A stretch of DNA of 7,070 nucleotides. It comes from Eudoraea sp. (GTDB lineage Bacteria; Bacteroidota; Bacteroidia; Flavobacteriales; Flavobacteriaceae). Position numbers and translations under genes: made by a program. Of the stretch, positions 1-6,366 are shown in pieces (position 1 is the stretch's first letter; each line of letters begins with the position of its first letter). The stretch is taken from positions 1 through 7,070 of the forward strand of contig JABDPH010000533.1 of assembly GCA_013042925.1 (NCBI GenBank), read 5' to 3'. Under the pieces are notes generated by a model. It did not search any database. It worked only from the letters and a program-made list of their open reading frames with translations, and had not been told where the DNA came from.

Positions 1-1
1 G

Positions 2-151
2 GGTAAAGTATGTGAAATACAATTGAGCGCTCCGGGCCCAAGAATATTTGCTAAATCTAGTCAGGATAACTTTGAAAAGGCAGCAGCCACAACAATTAAG
101 GAATTGGAAAACCAACTAAGAAGGAGAAAGGAAATCTTTAAAAAGCATTGA
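2..151 (+). CDS. Ribosome hibernation-promoting factor (HPF/RaiA family), C-terminal part only
   Basis: This open frame enters from the left edge and ends at TGA 149-151, giving 49 residues of C-terminus. The visible part holds a CEIQLSAPGPRIFAK segment followed by a charged helix ending RRRKEIFKKH. That is the last beta strand and second helix of the HPF/RaiA/YfiA fold, where SAPGPRIFA-type wording is common in Bacteroidota members. The family binds the 30S decoding region, blocks translation and stabilises idle ribosomes during stress or starvation. The protein stops just after the second helix, so it is the short type without the C-terminal dimerisation domain of long HPF. The next gene, a universal stress protein, begins 24 bases downstream on the same strand with no terminator between, so co-transcription is likely. 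The start lies outside the window. Family confidence is good despite the short fragment; distinguishing HPF from RaiA is not possible here. Confidence 0.8.
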   Translation, partial: GKVCEIQLSAPGPRIFAKSSQDNFEKAAATTIKELENQLRRRKEIFKKH

Positions 152-175
152 ATTAGATACTATAAATAAATTACC

Positions 176-1012
176 ATGAACAAAATATTAGTCCCGGTAG
201 ATTTTTCGGAACATGCAGCATATGCTCTGGAAGTAGCAGCTAAACTGGCAAAAGATTTTAATTCAGAAATTCTTGTACTCCACATGATGGGTCTGTCTGA
301 AGCTTACTTAACCAAAAGTGAATCTGAGGAAGCCGCAGAAGCTCACTTTTATATGAAATTAGCCAAAAAACGCTATGAAACTTTTTTGGATAAACCATAT
401 TTAAAAGGAGTTAAGGTTACCGAAATGGTTCAAAACTACAAGATCTTCAGTGAGATTAATGAGTTAGCCAAAGAAAGGAATATTGACTTAATAATTATGG
501 GGTCTCATGGTGCAAGTGGTGTCAGTGAGATATTCGTTGGTTCCAATACTGAAAAGGTGGTACGAACTTCGGACATTCCGGTATTGGTTATTAAAAAACC
601 TACTCCTTCATTTAGCCCTGAATTGGTTGTTTTTGCCTGTGACCTACGCGTGGAGAGTATTAAGGCCTATCATACTGCCAGGGCGCTTTTTGATAAATTG
701 AACCTTAAGCTTCATCTGGTATATGTGAATTTACCTAATGAAGAATTTATGAGTACGGGAGAGGTTAAAAAGAAAGCAGATTTATTCCTTAAAGTAGCTC
801 ACAATGGAGAATTGCCTTCAAATACTGAAATCATATACGTTTCTGATTATTCAATTGAAGGAGGTATTTTTAATTATGCAAATGAGGTAAATGCCGATTT
901 GATAGCCATTCCTACACATGGAAGAAGCGGAATAGCTCATTTTTTCAAAGGTAGTATTGGAGAAGATGTGGTTAATCATGCCAAATTGCCTGTAATTACA
1001 TTTAGGGTCTAG
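176..1012 (+). CDS. Universal stress protein, tandem UspA domains (USP 1)
   Basis: The 278-residue protein is two fused UspA-like domains, about residues 1-141 and 147-278, twice the length of a single-domain Usp. Domain 1 opens with ILVPVDFS (Asp9) and carries the full ATP-binding signature G-2x-G-9x-G-S at Gly109, Gly112, Gly122 and Ser123. Domain 2 keeps most of it (THGRSG, then Gly259-Ser260), but the first glycine is Pro246, so nucleotide binding there may be weakened. Usp proteins are cytoplasmic nucleotide-binding factors induced by starvation, redox or respiratory stress; their biochemical activity is often unknown. It is the only Usp in the window that retains a recognisable motif in the second half, so it looks like a different subgroup from the three downstream copies. 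The ATG at 176 puts the first beta strand at the N-terminus as expected. It lies between the hpf end and the kinase, probably in one operon. Confidence 0.93.
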   Translation: MNKILVPVDFSEHAAYALEVAAKLAKDFNSEILVLHMMGLSEAYLTKSESEEAAEAHFYMKLAKKRYETFLDKPYLKGVKVTEMVQNYKIFSEINELAKERNIDLIIMGSHGASGVSEIFVGSNTEKVVRTSDIPVLVIKKPTPSFSPELVVFACDLRVESIKAYHTARALFDKLNLKLHLVYVNLPNEEFMSTGEVKKKADLFLKVAHNGELPSNTEIIYVSDYSIEGGIFNYANEVNADLIAIPTHGRSGIAHFFKGSIGEDVVNHAKLPVITFRV

Positions 1013-1059
1013 GGTAGCTTTCGTTGTGCTTTCTGGGTATTAATTCCTTATTTCAAAGG

Positions 1060-2955
1060 ATGCGTGTTTTTGATAAAAATATTGATATATGTCATTTGCT
1101 TTCTGAAGCGGTATCGGAAGGGATAATTGTTGTAAATAAGGATCAGTTAATGGTCTCCATTAATAAAAAGGCGGCCCACCTGTTTGAATATACACATAAA
1201 GAGCTTTTAGGGAAACCACTCACCGAATTAATTCCTGACAAATATAAAAAAGCCCATAAAGAACACGTAAAAAAATATTACAGGGATGTTAAGAAGGAAA
1301 ACATGGCCGGAGGCCGATGCGTACATGGGCAGCGAAAATCCGGAGAGGAATTTCCTCTGAATGTCAGATTTAATCCTTTTTCCATATACGGGAATACCTA
1401 TGTCCTGGTCTTAGTTAATGATTTGTCTGAAAGAGTGCAAATTGAAAAAAATCTTGATATAAAAAGTGAGGCCCTGGAAGCTGCGCAGAATGGTATTATC
1501 ATTTCAGATGCCTTAGAAGAGGATCACCCTATTATATATGCGAACAGGGCATTTAAGAAGCTTACTGGGTATTCAGAATCTGAAGTGCTTAATAGAAATT
1601 GCCGATTCCTTCAGAAAGATGATAACGATCAAAGAGGGATTAAAATAATGGACAATGCTATTAAAGCAGGTAAAAAATGTCAGGTTCGGGTGAGGAACTA
1701 TAAAAAAGACGGCACCTTATTCTGGAATGAAGTGTCTATTAACCCAATCCTTAATCAAGAGGGTAAGATCACACATTTTATAGGAATTCAGCATGATATA
1801 ACCAAACGAGTAAAAGCTGAAGAAGAAATAAGACATTTCTTAAAGATCTTTGATGATTCACTAAATGAAATTTATGTTTTTGATGCGGAAACACTCAGAT
1901 TTTCACATGTGAATTATGGCGCACAGAAAAATACCGGTTATAGTTCAAGAGAATTTAGAAAAATAACTATTAAGGATTTAATTACGGGTATTTCGGAAGA
2001 TCGGCTTAGGGAAATTCTTGATCCCTTGAATTTGAATAACCATAAGAAAGTTACTTTCGAAACCCTTTTTAAGCGTAAGGATGGGACTACTTACCCCGTT
2101 GAAGTTCATTTGCAATCTTCTACCCTGGAAGATAAGGTATTAACAGTAGTTATTGCTCTTGATATCTCCGAAAGAAAAAATTATACTCAAAAACTCGAGA
2201 AAACCGTTGCGCGCAGAACCCAGGAGCTCAATGAAGCTTTATTGAAAGAAAAGGAACTAAGTGATCTCAAGACTAAATTCCTCTCAATGGTTTCTCATGA
2301 GTTCAAAACTCCTTTAAGTACTATTCTAACCTCGGCCACATTGGTCGGCAAATATACCGCAGCTGATCAGCAGGAATTAAGAACTAAACACTTAAACTCC
2401 ATTGCCAGCGGGGTGCATCATCTTACGGGCATATTGAATGATTTTTTGTCTATTGAACGATTGGAACAAGGAAAGGAGATTTATAGACTTACTGATTTTT
2501 CGCTTAGTAAAGTCATTAATCAGGTGATTTATAATGCAAATATGCTGCTTAAGACCGGCCAAAAAATCAACTATCCTATGAATATTGAGGATGTAATTAT
2601 ACATCAGGATGAGAAGATTGTTTCATTGGTATTAACTAATTTGTTACATAATGCCATTAAGTATTCTCCGGAAGAAACTGAAATAGACCTACAAATTAAT
2701 TTGGATGAAAATACGATTTATTTCCATATTATAGACAGGGGAATTGGTATTCCAAAGAAAGATCAGAAACACATATTTGAGCGATATTTCAGAGCCGATA
2801 ATGTTCTTCTCACCCAGGGTACCGGAATAGGCCTTAATATTGTCAAATCTCATGTTGAGAATCTTGGAGGGGATATTAGCTTTAAAAGTGAGGAAAACAA
2901 AGGGAGTACATTCACGGTAACACTTCCATTCAATAGCAATGGTGAAGAATTCTAG
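1060..2955 (+). CDS. Sensor histidine kinase, PAS-LOV-PAS-HisKA-HATPase (putative blue-light receptor)
   Basis: Numbered from ATG 1060 (631 residues). Residues 11-126 are a PAS domain; 135-250 a LOV-type PAS; 258-373 a third PAS ending DISERK; 374-402 a helical linker; 402-468 HisKA with phospho-acceptor His413 in SHEFKTPL; 515-624 the ATPase domain with N-box Asn531, G1 box DRGIGI from Asp559 and G2 box GTGIGL from Gly587. The LOV domain has NCRFLQ with photoactive Cys181, plus flavin-contact candidates Asn213 (NYKKDG), Asn223 (FWN) and Gln244 (FIGIQ). No membrane segment is visible, so the kinase should be cytoplasmic. It has no receiver domain; the regulator gene 51 bases downstream is the obvious partner. 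The frame also opens at TTG 1024, adding 12 residues. I prefer ATG 1060, because AAAGG sits just before it and the extension adds no domain. The kinase call is firm. Light sensing is inferred from motifs, and the FixL-like residues of PAS 1 are discussed in the findings. Confidence 0.93.
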   Translation: MRVFDKNIDICHLLSEAVSEGIIVVNKDQLMVSINKKAAHLFEYTHKELLGKPLTELIPDKYKKAHKEHVKKYYRDVKKENMAGGRCVHGQRKSGEEFPLNVRFNPFSIYGNTYVLVLVNDLSERVQIEKNLDIKSEALEAAQNGIIISDALEEDHPIIYANRAFKKLTGYSESEVLNRNCRFLQKDDNDQRGIKIMDNAIKAGKKCQVRVRNYKKDGTLFWNEVSINPILNQEGKITHFIGIQHDITKRVKAEEEIRHFLKIFDDSLNEIYVFDAETLRFSHVNYGAQKNTGYSSREFRKITIKDLITGISEDRLREILDPLNLNNHKKVTFETLFKRKDGTTYPVEVHLQSSTLEDKVLTVVIALDISERKNYTQKLEKTVARRTQELNEALLKEKELSDLKTKFLSMVSHEFKTPLSTILTSATLVGKYTAADQQELRTKHLNSIASGVHHLTGILNDFLSIERLEQGKEIYRLTDFSLSKVINQVIYNANMLLKTGQKINYPMNIEDVIIHQDEKIVSLVLTNLLHNAIKYSPEETEIDLQINLDENTIYFHIIDRGIGIPKKDQKHIFERYFRADNVLLTQGTGIGLNIVKSHVENLGGDISFKSEENKGSTFTVTLPFNSNGEEF

Positions 2956-3006
2956 AAAATAGTTCTTATGTCATGAGGTTCTTTTTATACCTTAATAGCT
3001 GTAATT

Positions 3007-4065
3007 ATGATGAAAAAGATCTTATTAATTGAAGACGACACTGCATTAAGGGAGGGCACAGCAGAATTATTGGAATTGGCAAATTACAAAGTCCTTACCG
3101 CTCCAGACGGTGAAAAGGGAGTTTTGATGGCCAAAGCCAGCCACCCAGACGTTATTATATGTGATATAATGATGCCAAAGTTAGATGGTTATGGGGTTTT
3201 AAAGGCTTTGTCTGGTGACAATAAGACCAATACAATCCCTTTTATATTTCTATCCGCTAAAACGGAGCATAGAGATATTAGGTTGGGAATGGAAATGGGA
3301 GCAGATGACTACCTCACCAAACCATTTGAAGAATCGGAACTTATTGGTGCAATTGAAAGCAGGATTGCCAAGGCCAACATTCTCAAAGAGGCGCAACAAA
3401 ATATAATAGACCTTGATGCAGGAATTGATCAGCGGGTCAGGAACATTCATCAGCTTAAGAATTTTATTGATGATAATGGAGAGGAATTCCGGTTTCAACT
3501 GGGTGATACAATATACCGCGAAGGCGACAACTCCAATTTGGTTTATCTGGTGATAGAAGGGAACGCAAAAACCCATAAGCTGGATGAACAGGGGAAGGAG
3601 TTAATCACTGGAATTTACAGATCGGATGATTTTTTTGGTTTTACAAGTTTTACGAAGAATATACCCTACCAGGAATATGCTACTGCCATGGAAGATTCTG
3701 TCCTTATTGGCCTTCACAAGGATCAGTTAAAAATGGTTCTAGAGCAAAATAGCGAACTGGTTCTGGAGTTATTACAGCTTTTATCTGAAGACCTTACACA
3801 GGTTAAAGATCAGTTACTCCAAATGGCCTATGGTTCTGTACGCAAAAAAACGGCGTCCACCTTACTTAAGTTTGCAGAGAAGTTACAGGAAGATGAAGCT
3901 GGCAATATTCACGTTTTAAGGAGTGATCTGGCCAGTGTTGCCGGAATGGCTACGGAAACCCTGATAAGAACCTTATCTAACTTTAAGAAAGAGGGTATTA
4001 TTGAGATTAAAGACCGGGACATCAAAATTTTAGATATGGATCGGTTAAAAAGGATTCCATATTAA
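3007..4065 (+). CDS. Response regulator with receiver, cyclic-nucleotide-binding-like and Crp-type HTH domains
   Basis: The protein has 352 residues. Residues 1-125 form a complete receiver: acidic pair Asp10/Asp11, phospho-acceptor Asp53 in CDIMMP, Ser83 and Lys105 in TKPF. A helical linker (about 126-155) leads to a cNMP-binding fold at about 156-265 (REGD near 171, VYLVIEG near 179). A Crp/Fnr winged helix-turn-helix follows at about 275-348, with recognition helix MATETLIRTL from Met314. By my alignment the E. coli CRP residues that hold cAMP, Glu72 and Arg82, are here Phe212 and Glu223, so cAMP binding is unlikely. The only cysteine is Cys52, so there is no FNR iron-sulfur cluster. Control probably comes from phosphorylation by the upstream kinase. 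Glu317 and Arg321 match the Glu and Arg of the FNR/CRP recognition helix, so TTG/CAA or TGTGA-like half-sites are plausible targets. A second ATG at 3010 is an equally good start. Probable transcription activator or repressor of neighbouring stress genes. Confidence 0.93.
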   Translation: MMKKILLIEDDTALREGTAELLELANYKVLTAPDGEKGVLMAKASHPDVIICDIMMPKLDGYGVLKALSGDNKTNTIPFIFLSAKTEHRDIRLGMEMGADDYLTKPFEESELIGAIESRIAKANILKEAQQNIIDLDAGIDQRVRNIHQLKNFIDDNGEEFRFQLGDTIYREGDNSNLVYLVIEGNAKTHKLDEQGKELITGIYRSDDFFGFTSFTKNIPYQEYATAMEDSVLIGLHKDQLKMVLEQNSELVLELLQLLSEDLTQVKDQLLQMAYGSVRKKTASTLLKFAEKLQEDEAGNIHVLRSDLASVAGMATETLIRTLSNFKKEGIIEIKDRDIKILDMDRLKRIPY

Positions 4066-4127
4066 TTTTTGATAATGAAAAGTTGATGTACATGATGGTA
4101 GTCATTTTACGGTTATTATAGTGATTG

Positions 4128-4148
4128 TAATTTTGTTTTTTCAACAAA
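4128..4148 (+). promoter_or_regulatory. Candidate Bacteroidota -7 element overlapped by an inverted repeat
   Basis: TAATTTTG at 4128-4135 matches the Bacteroidota sigma -7 consensus TAnnTTTG exactly. No clear TTG lies at the expected -33 distance (TTT near 4105-4107 at best). Overlapping it, TTTGTT at 4132-4137 and AACAAA at 4143-4148 form a perfect 6-base inverted repeat with a 5-base spacer. The element ends 10 bases before the ATG of the Usp gene at 4159, in the 93-base gap after the response regulator. It could be an operator that blocks RNA polymerase. In AT-rich DNA both matches could arise by chance, so this is tentative. Confidence 0.3.
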
Positions 4149-4158
4149 TCAGACTAAG

Positions 4159-4998
4159 ATGAAACGAATTTTAATCCCGACAGATTTTTCAAAAAATTCA
4201 CGTAATGCAATAAATTACGGACTTGAATTATTTAAAAAAACAAAATGTATTTTCCACATAATCCACATCAACCCAATCCCGCCGTATTCCGGTGCCGGAA
4301 CATCAGTTAAAGGTAGCTCCGTAATGTTAAAGGAAACGGTTTTAACTCAAAGCAAAAAGGACCTGAAAAAGCTTTTAAAGTACATTGAAGAACATCAACA
4401 TAATGAATTACATTCCTTTGTTTCAATAGCAAAATACGACTTTTTCACAGACGGCGTCAAGAGGGAATTAGAGGACAAAAAGATTGACCTTATTATAATG
4501 GGCACTAAAGGTGCTTCCGGACTTAAGAAAGTAGCAATGGGCAGTAATACCGGTGATGTGATAACCAAGGTAAAATGTCCCTTATTGGCAGTACCCGAGA
4601 ATTCTACATACAAAACACCTAAAGAAATAGCCTTCCCAACAGATTTTCACATTGCATATGATGTCAAAGTTCTGGACACTCTGGTTGAAATGGCAGCAAT
4701 GAATAATTCTATATTGAGAGTTGTTCATGTTTCTAAAAAAGGTGAAGTTTTAACTGAAGATCAATTGAGAAACAAAGATTTTTTACATGATTATCTGCGA
4801 GGTATAGATCATAGTTTTCACACCTTAACAGGATCCAAATTGGAAACTTCTATTCAGTGCTTTGTCGAAAGCCGGGATATAGACCTTGTTGCTATGGTAG
4901 CTAAAAATCTAAACTTTTTTCAACGAATTCTCTTTACGCCTGCAGTTGAAGAAATTAGTTACCATACTGATATCCCTTTCCTGGTATTGCATGAATAA
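4159..4998 (+). CDS. Universal stress protein, tandem UspA domains, second domain degenerate (USP 2)
   Basis: The 279-residue protein has two UspA-like halves, about 1-147 and 153-279. Domain 1 begins MKRILIPTDFSKN and carries the intact nucleotide signature Gly115, Gly118, Gly128-Ser129 (GTKGASG, then GSNTGDV), followed by a KCPLLAVPE strand. Domain 2 opens with the echo motif PKEIAFPTDF at about 154, but where the glycine loop should be it reads AKNLNFFQRILF, with no glycine. It probably keeps the fold without binding ATP, perhaps as a dimerisation or regulatory half. Glycine positions are the same as in the two Usp genes further downstream, so these are paralogues. The gene follows the response regulator by 93 bases with a candidate promoter in the gap. 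It may therefore have its own transcript and could be a direct target of the regulator. It converges with the thioredoxin gene. Confidence 0.92.
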   Translation: MKRILIPTDFSKNSRNAINYGLELFKKTKCIFHIIHINPIPPYSGAGTSVKGSSVMLKETVLTQSKKDLKKLLKYIEEHQHNELHSFVSIAKYDFFTDGVKRELEDKKIDLIIMGTKGASGLKKVAMGSNTGDVITKVKCPLLAVPENSTYKTPKEIAFPTDFHIAYDVKVLDTLVEMAAMNNSILRVVHVSKKGEVLTEDQLRNKDFLHDYLRGIDHSFHTLTGSKLETSIQCFVESRDIDLVAMVAKNLNFFQRILFTPAVEEISYHTDIPFLVLHE

Positions 4999-5086
4999 TA
5001 ACTGGCAGAAGTTTATATGTTTTTAATTCCTGGTAGTATTTTGCGAATAAACCATAATGCATGGCGTCCTTATAGTTTTCAGTTAA
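4999..5086. other. Convergent intergenic gap, no clear terminator
   Basis: This 88-base AT-rich gap lies between the convergent stops of USP 2 and thioredoxin. I looked for a bidirectional terminator. The only hairpins are weak: GGT/ACC plus TATT/AATA arms around 5030-5052, and ATAGTT/AACTAT around 5071-5089. Neither has a GC-rich stem followed by a T tract. I see no small gene in it. Confidence 0.4.
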
Positions 5087-5386
5087 CTATCTATAGGATT
5101 CAACGATATTAATTATTTCATTTTTTAGTAAAACCCCTGATTGCCTCCATAGTTGCTTACTATCTTTAAACAGAAGCATTGTAGGAACACCCCTTACCTG
5201 ATATTTGGAGGCAATGGATTGATTTTTATCCACATCTATCTTAACAATTTTGATAGTATCACCCAATTCCTCTTTGACTTGTTTTAAAATGGGGGCCAGC
5301 GTTTTACATGGACCACACCAATCTGCATAAAAATCTACAAGCACAGGAATGTCACCAGATGTTAATTTTCGAAAATTTTGTTTCAT
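5087..5386 (-). CDS. Thioredoxin, small single-domain form
   Basis: The 99-residue protein has the thioredoxin fold nearly end to end: DFYADWCGPCK with redox cysteines Cys24 and Cys27, a KIDVDKN strand near 49-55, the cis-proline loop RGVPT with Pro68, and a terminal amphipathic helix. No signal peptide or lipobox is visible, so it should be a cytoplasmic protein-disulfide reductant, presumably reduced by thioredoxin reductase. It is about ten residues shorter than E. coli TrxA, mostly at the N-terminus, where the first helix is trimmed. It is the only gene here on the - strand: convergent with the Usp ending at 4998 (88-base gap) and divergent from the Usp starting at 5504. Its start is preceded on its own strand by an A-rich run typical of Bacteroidota leaders. 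The setting among stress proteins suggests a redox-repair role under the same conditions, which is inference. Confidence 0.95.
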   Translation of the reverse strand: MKQNFRKLTSGDIPVLVDFYADWCGPCKTLAPILKQVKEELGDTIKIVKIDVDKNQSIASKYQVRGVPTMLLFKDSKQLWRQSGVLLKNEIINIVESYR

Positions 5387-5503
5387 TTTTTTTAATTACG
5401 TAGAGCTAAATTAAAAAATTTAAAGAGTTGATTAACTGATTAATGTCATGGTTTCCTGTACTGCTAAGTAGTAATTTTAATGCAGTTCAAAGATGAATTG
5501 GAT
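5387..5503. promoter_or_regulatory. Divergent intergenic control region between thioredoxin and USP 3
   Basis: This 117-base gap must hold the start signals for both divergent genes. It is very AT-rich. It contains a tandem repeat TGATTAA-C-TGATTAA at 5429-5443, which also includes a TTGAT half-site like that bound by FNR-type proteins, but no matching ATCAA partner. TAATTTTA at 5472-5479 differs by one base from the Bacteroidota -7 consensus for the + gene. On the - strand, TAATTTAG just upstream of the thioredoxin start also has one mismatch. None of these is strong enough to name a promoter. Confidence 0.45.
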
Positions 5504-6349
5504 ATGCGAAAAGTTGTAGTGCCAACAGATTTTTCTAAAAATGCATTTAATGCACTCAAATATGCCTGTCAATTATTTAAATATAACAGGGCTGACTTTT
5601 TTATCTTGCATGCTTATGCTGATGAGGTTTATCAACAAGACCAGATTGTTAAACGAAGTTCGCTAGACGAACAAAAGGAGGTAACCTACAAAAATTCTGA
5701 AAAAGAACTTGCAAAAATAATCAAAGATATATTTGAGTATTCACCCAATCCAAAGCATAAATTTAAATCAATTTCTGCCTTTGGGACACTCACAGATGAG
5801 ATCAATGACCTTATTAATCTGGAGAACGCGGATATTGTGGTAATGGGTACTAGAGGTGAATCTAATGACCGAACCATAACTTTTGGAAGCAATACTATTC
5901 AGGTTTTAAAATACGTACAATGCCCAGTTCTGGCTATTCCTGAAAGTTACAAATACCATCCTCCAAAAGAACTCTTGTTTCCTTCAGATTATTTGGTGCC
6001 TTATAAAAGGAGAGAATTAAAACTAATATGCGAATTAACCGGTTCCTTCAAGTCTTCTATTCATATGCTTTATATTGATTCTAATAAGAAACTTTCCCTT
6101 CGGCAGGAGGATAACATGAGTTTTTTAAAAGAATGCTTGTATAAAGCTAACTTGTATTTTGAAACGACTGAAGGAAAGGATAAGACTATTGCAATCACAA
6201 AATACATTGTCCACAAAGAAATAGACATTCTCATAATGGTTAATTCCAGACATTCACATCTGGAGCAAATGTTGCATCAATCCACTATTGAAAAAATAGG
6301 GTTACACATAAAAATACCATTTTTGGTTTTACAAAATCTGTCTCGTTAA
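5504..6349 (+). CDS. Universal stress protein, tandem UspA domains, second domain degenerate (USP 3)
   Basis: From ATG 5504 the protein has 281 residues. An upstream in-frame ATG at 5480 would add eight residues. I prefer 5504 because the protein then begins MRKVVVPTDFSKN, aligned with its paralogues, and its glycine loop falls at Gly115, Gly118, Gly128-Ser129, the same numbers as in the Usp genes at 4159 and 6367. Domain 1 (about 1-147) therefore has the full G-2x-G-9x-G-S ATP signature. The nine-residue spacer ESNDRTITF is more polar than in the others. Domain 2 (about 153-281) starts with PKELLFPSDY but has VNSRHSHLEQMLH at the loop position, without glycines, so ATP binding there is unlikely. 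The gene runs divergently from thioredoxin and is followed after 17 bases by another Usp, so the two are almost certainly co-transcribed. Confidence 0.92.
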   Translation: MRKVVVPTDFSKNAFNALKYACQLFKYNRADFFILHAYADEVYQQDQIVKRSSLDEQKEVTYKNSEKELAKIIKDIFEYSPNPKHKFKSISAFGTLTDEINDLINLENADIVVMGTRGESNDRTITFGSNTIQVLKYVQCPVLAIPESYKYHPPKELLFPSDYLVPYKRRELKLICELTGSFKSSIHMLYIDSNKKLSLRQEDNMSFLKECLYKANLYFETTEGKDKTIAITKYIVHKEIDILIMVNSRHSHLEQMLHQSTIEKIGLHIKIPFLVLQNLSR

Positions 6350-6366
6350 CATTAAAAATACGTACC

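Noticed and set aside
507..701. 64-codon + frame inside USP 1
   Set aside because: It lies wholly within the USP coding region in another frame, and its translation shows no domain.
1024..1059. TTG-initiated 12-residue N-terminal extension of the kinase
   Set aside because: A possible start, but rare, adding no domain. ATG 1060 has an AAAGG just upstream and suits the PAS boundary. Kept only as an alternative.
2392..2604. 70-codon - strand frame inside the kinase
   Set aside because: Antisense to the HisKA region of a firmly identified gene, with no recognisable protein.
3250..3576. 108-codon - strand frame inside the response regulator
   Set aside because: The longest shadow frame, but it is antisense to the receiver and linker of a clear gene and has no motif of its own. 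A neighbouring + frame at 3215-3406 is rejected for the same reason.
4086..4093. Palindrome ATGTACAT upstream of USP 2
   Set aside because: Eight bases with no extension on either side; expected by chance in AT-rich DNA.
4395..4613. 72-codon - strand frame inside USP 2, and a similar one at 5686-5892 inside USP 3
   Set aside because: Both are antisense to the glycine-loop region of paralogous USPs; the recurrence follows from the shared sense coding, not from a conserved antisense gene.
4978..5051. Two partly similar stretches beginning TTCCTGGTA at the end of USP 2 and in the following gap
   Set aside because: Only about nine bases match exactly and the rest needs gaps; one copy is coding. 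Not a convincing repeat.
5071..5089. ATAGTT/AACTAT hairpin as a terminator for USP 2 or thioredoxin
   Set aside because: Six AT-rich pairs with a 7-base loop and no T tract; too weak to call a terminator.
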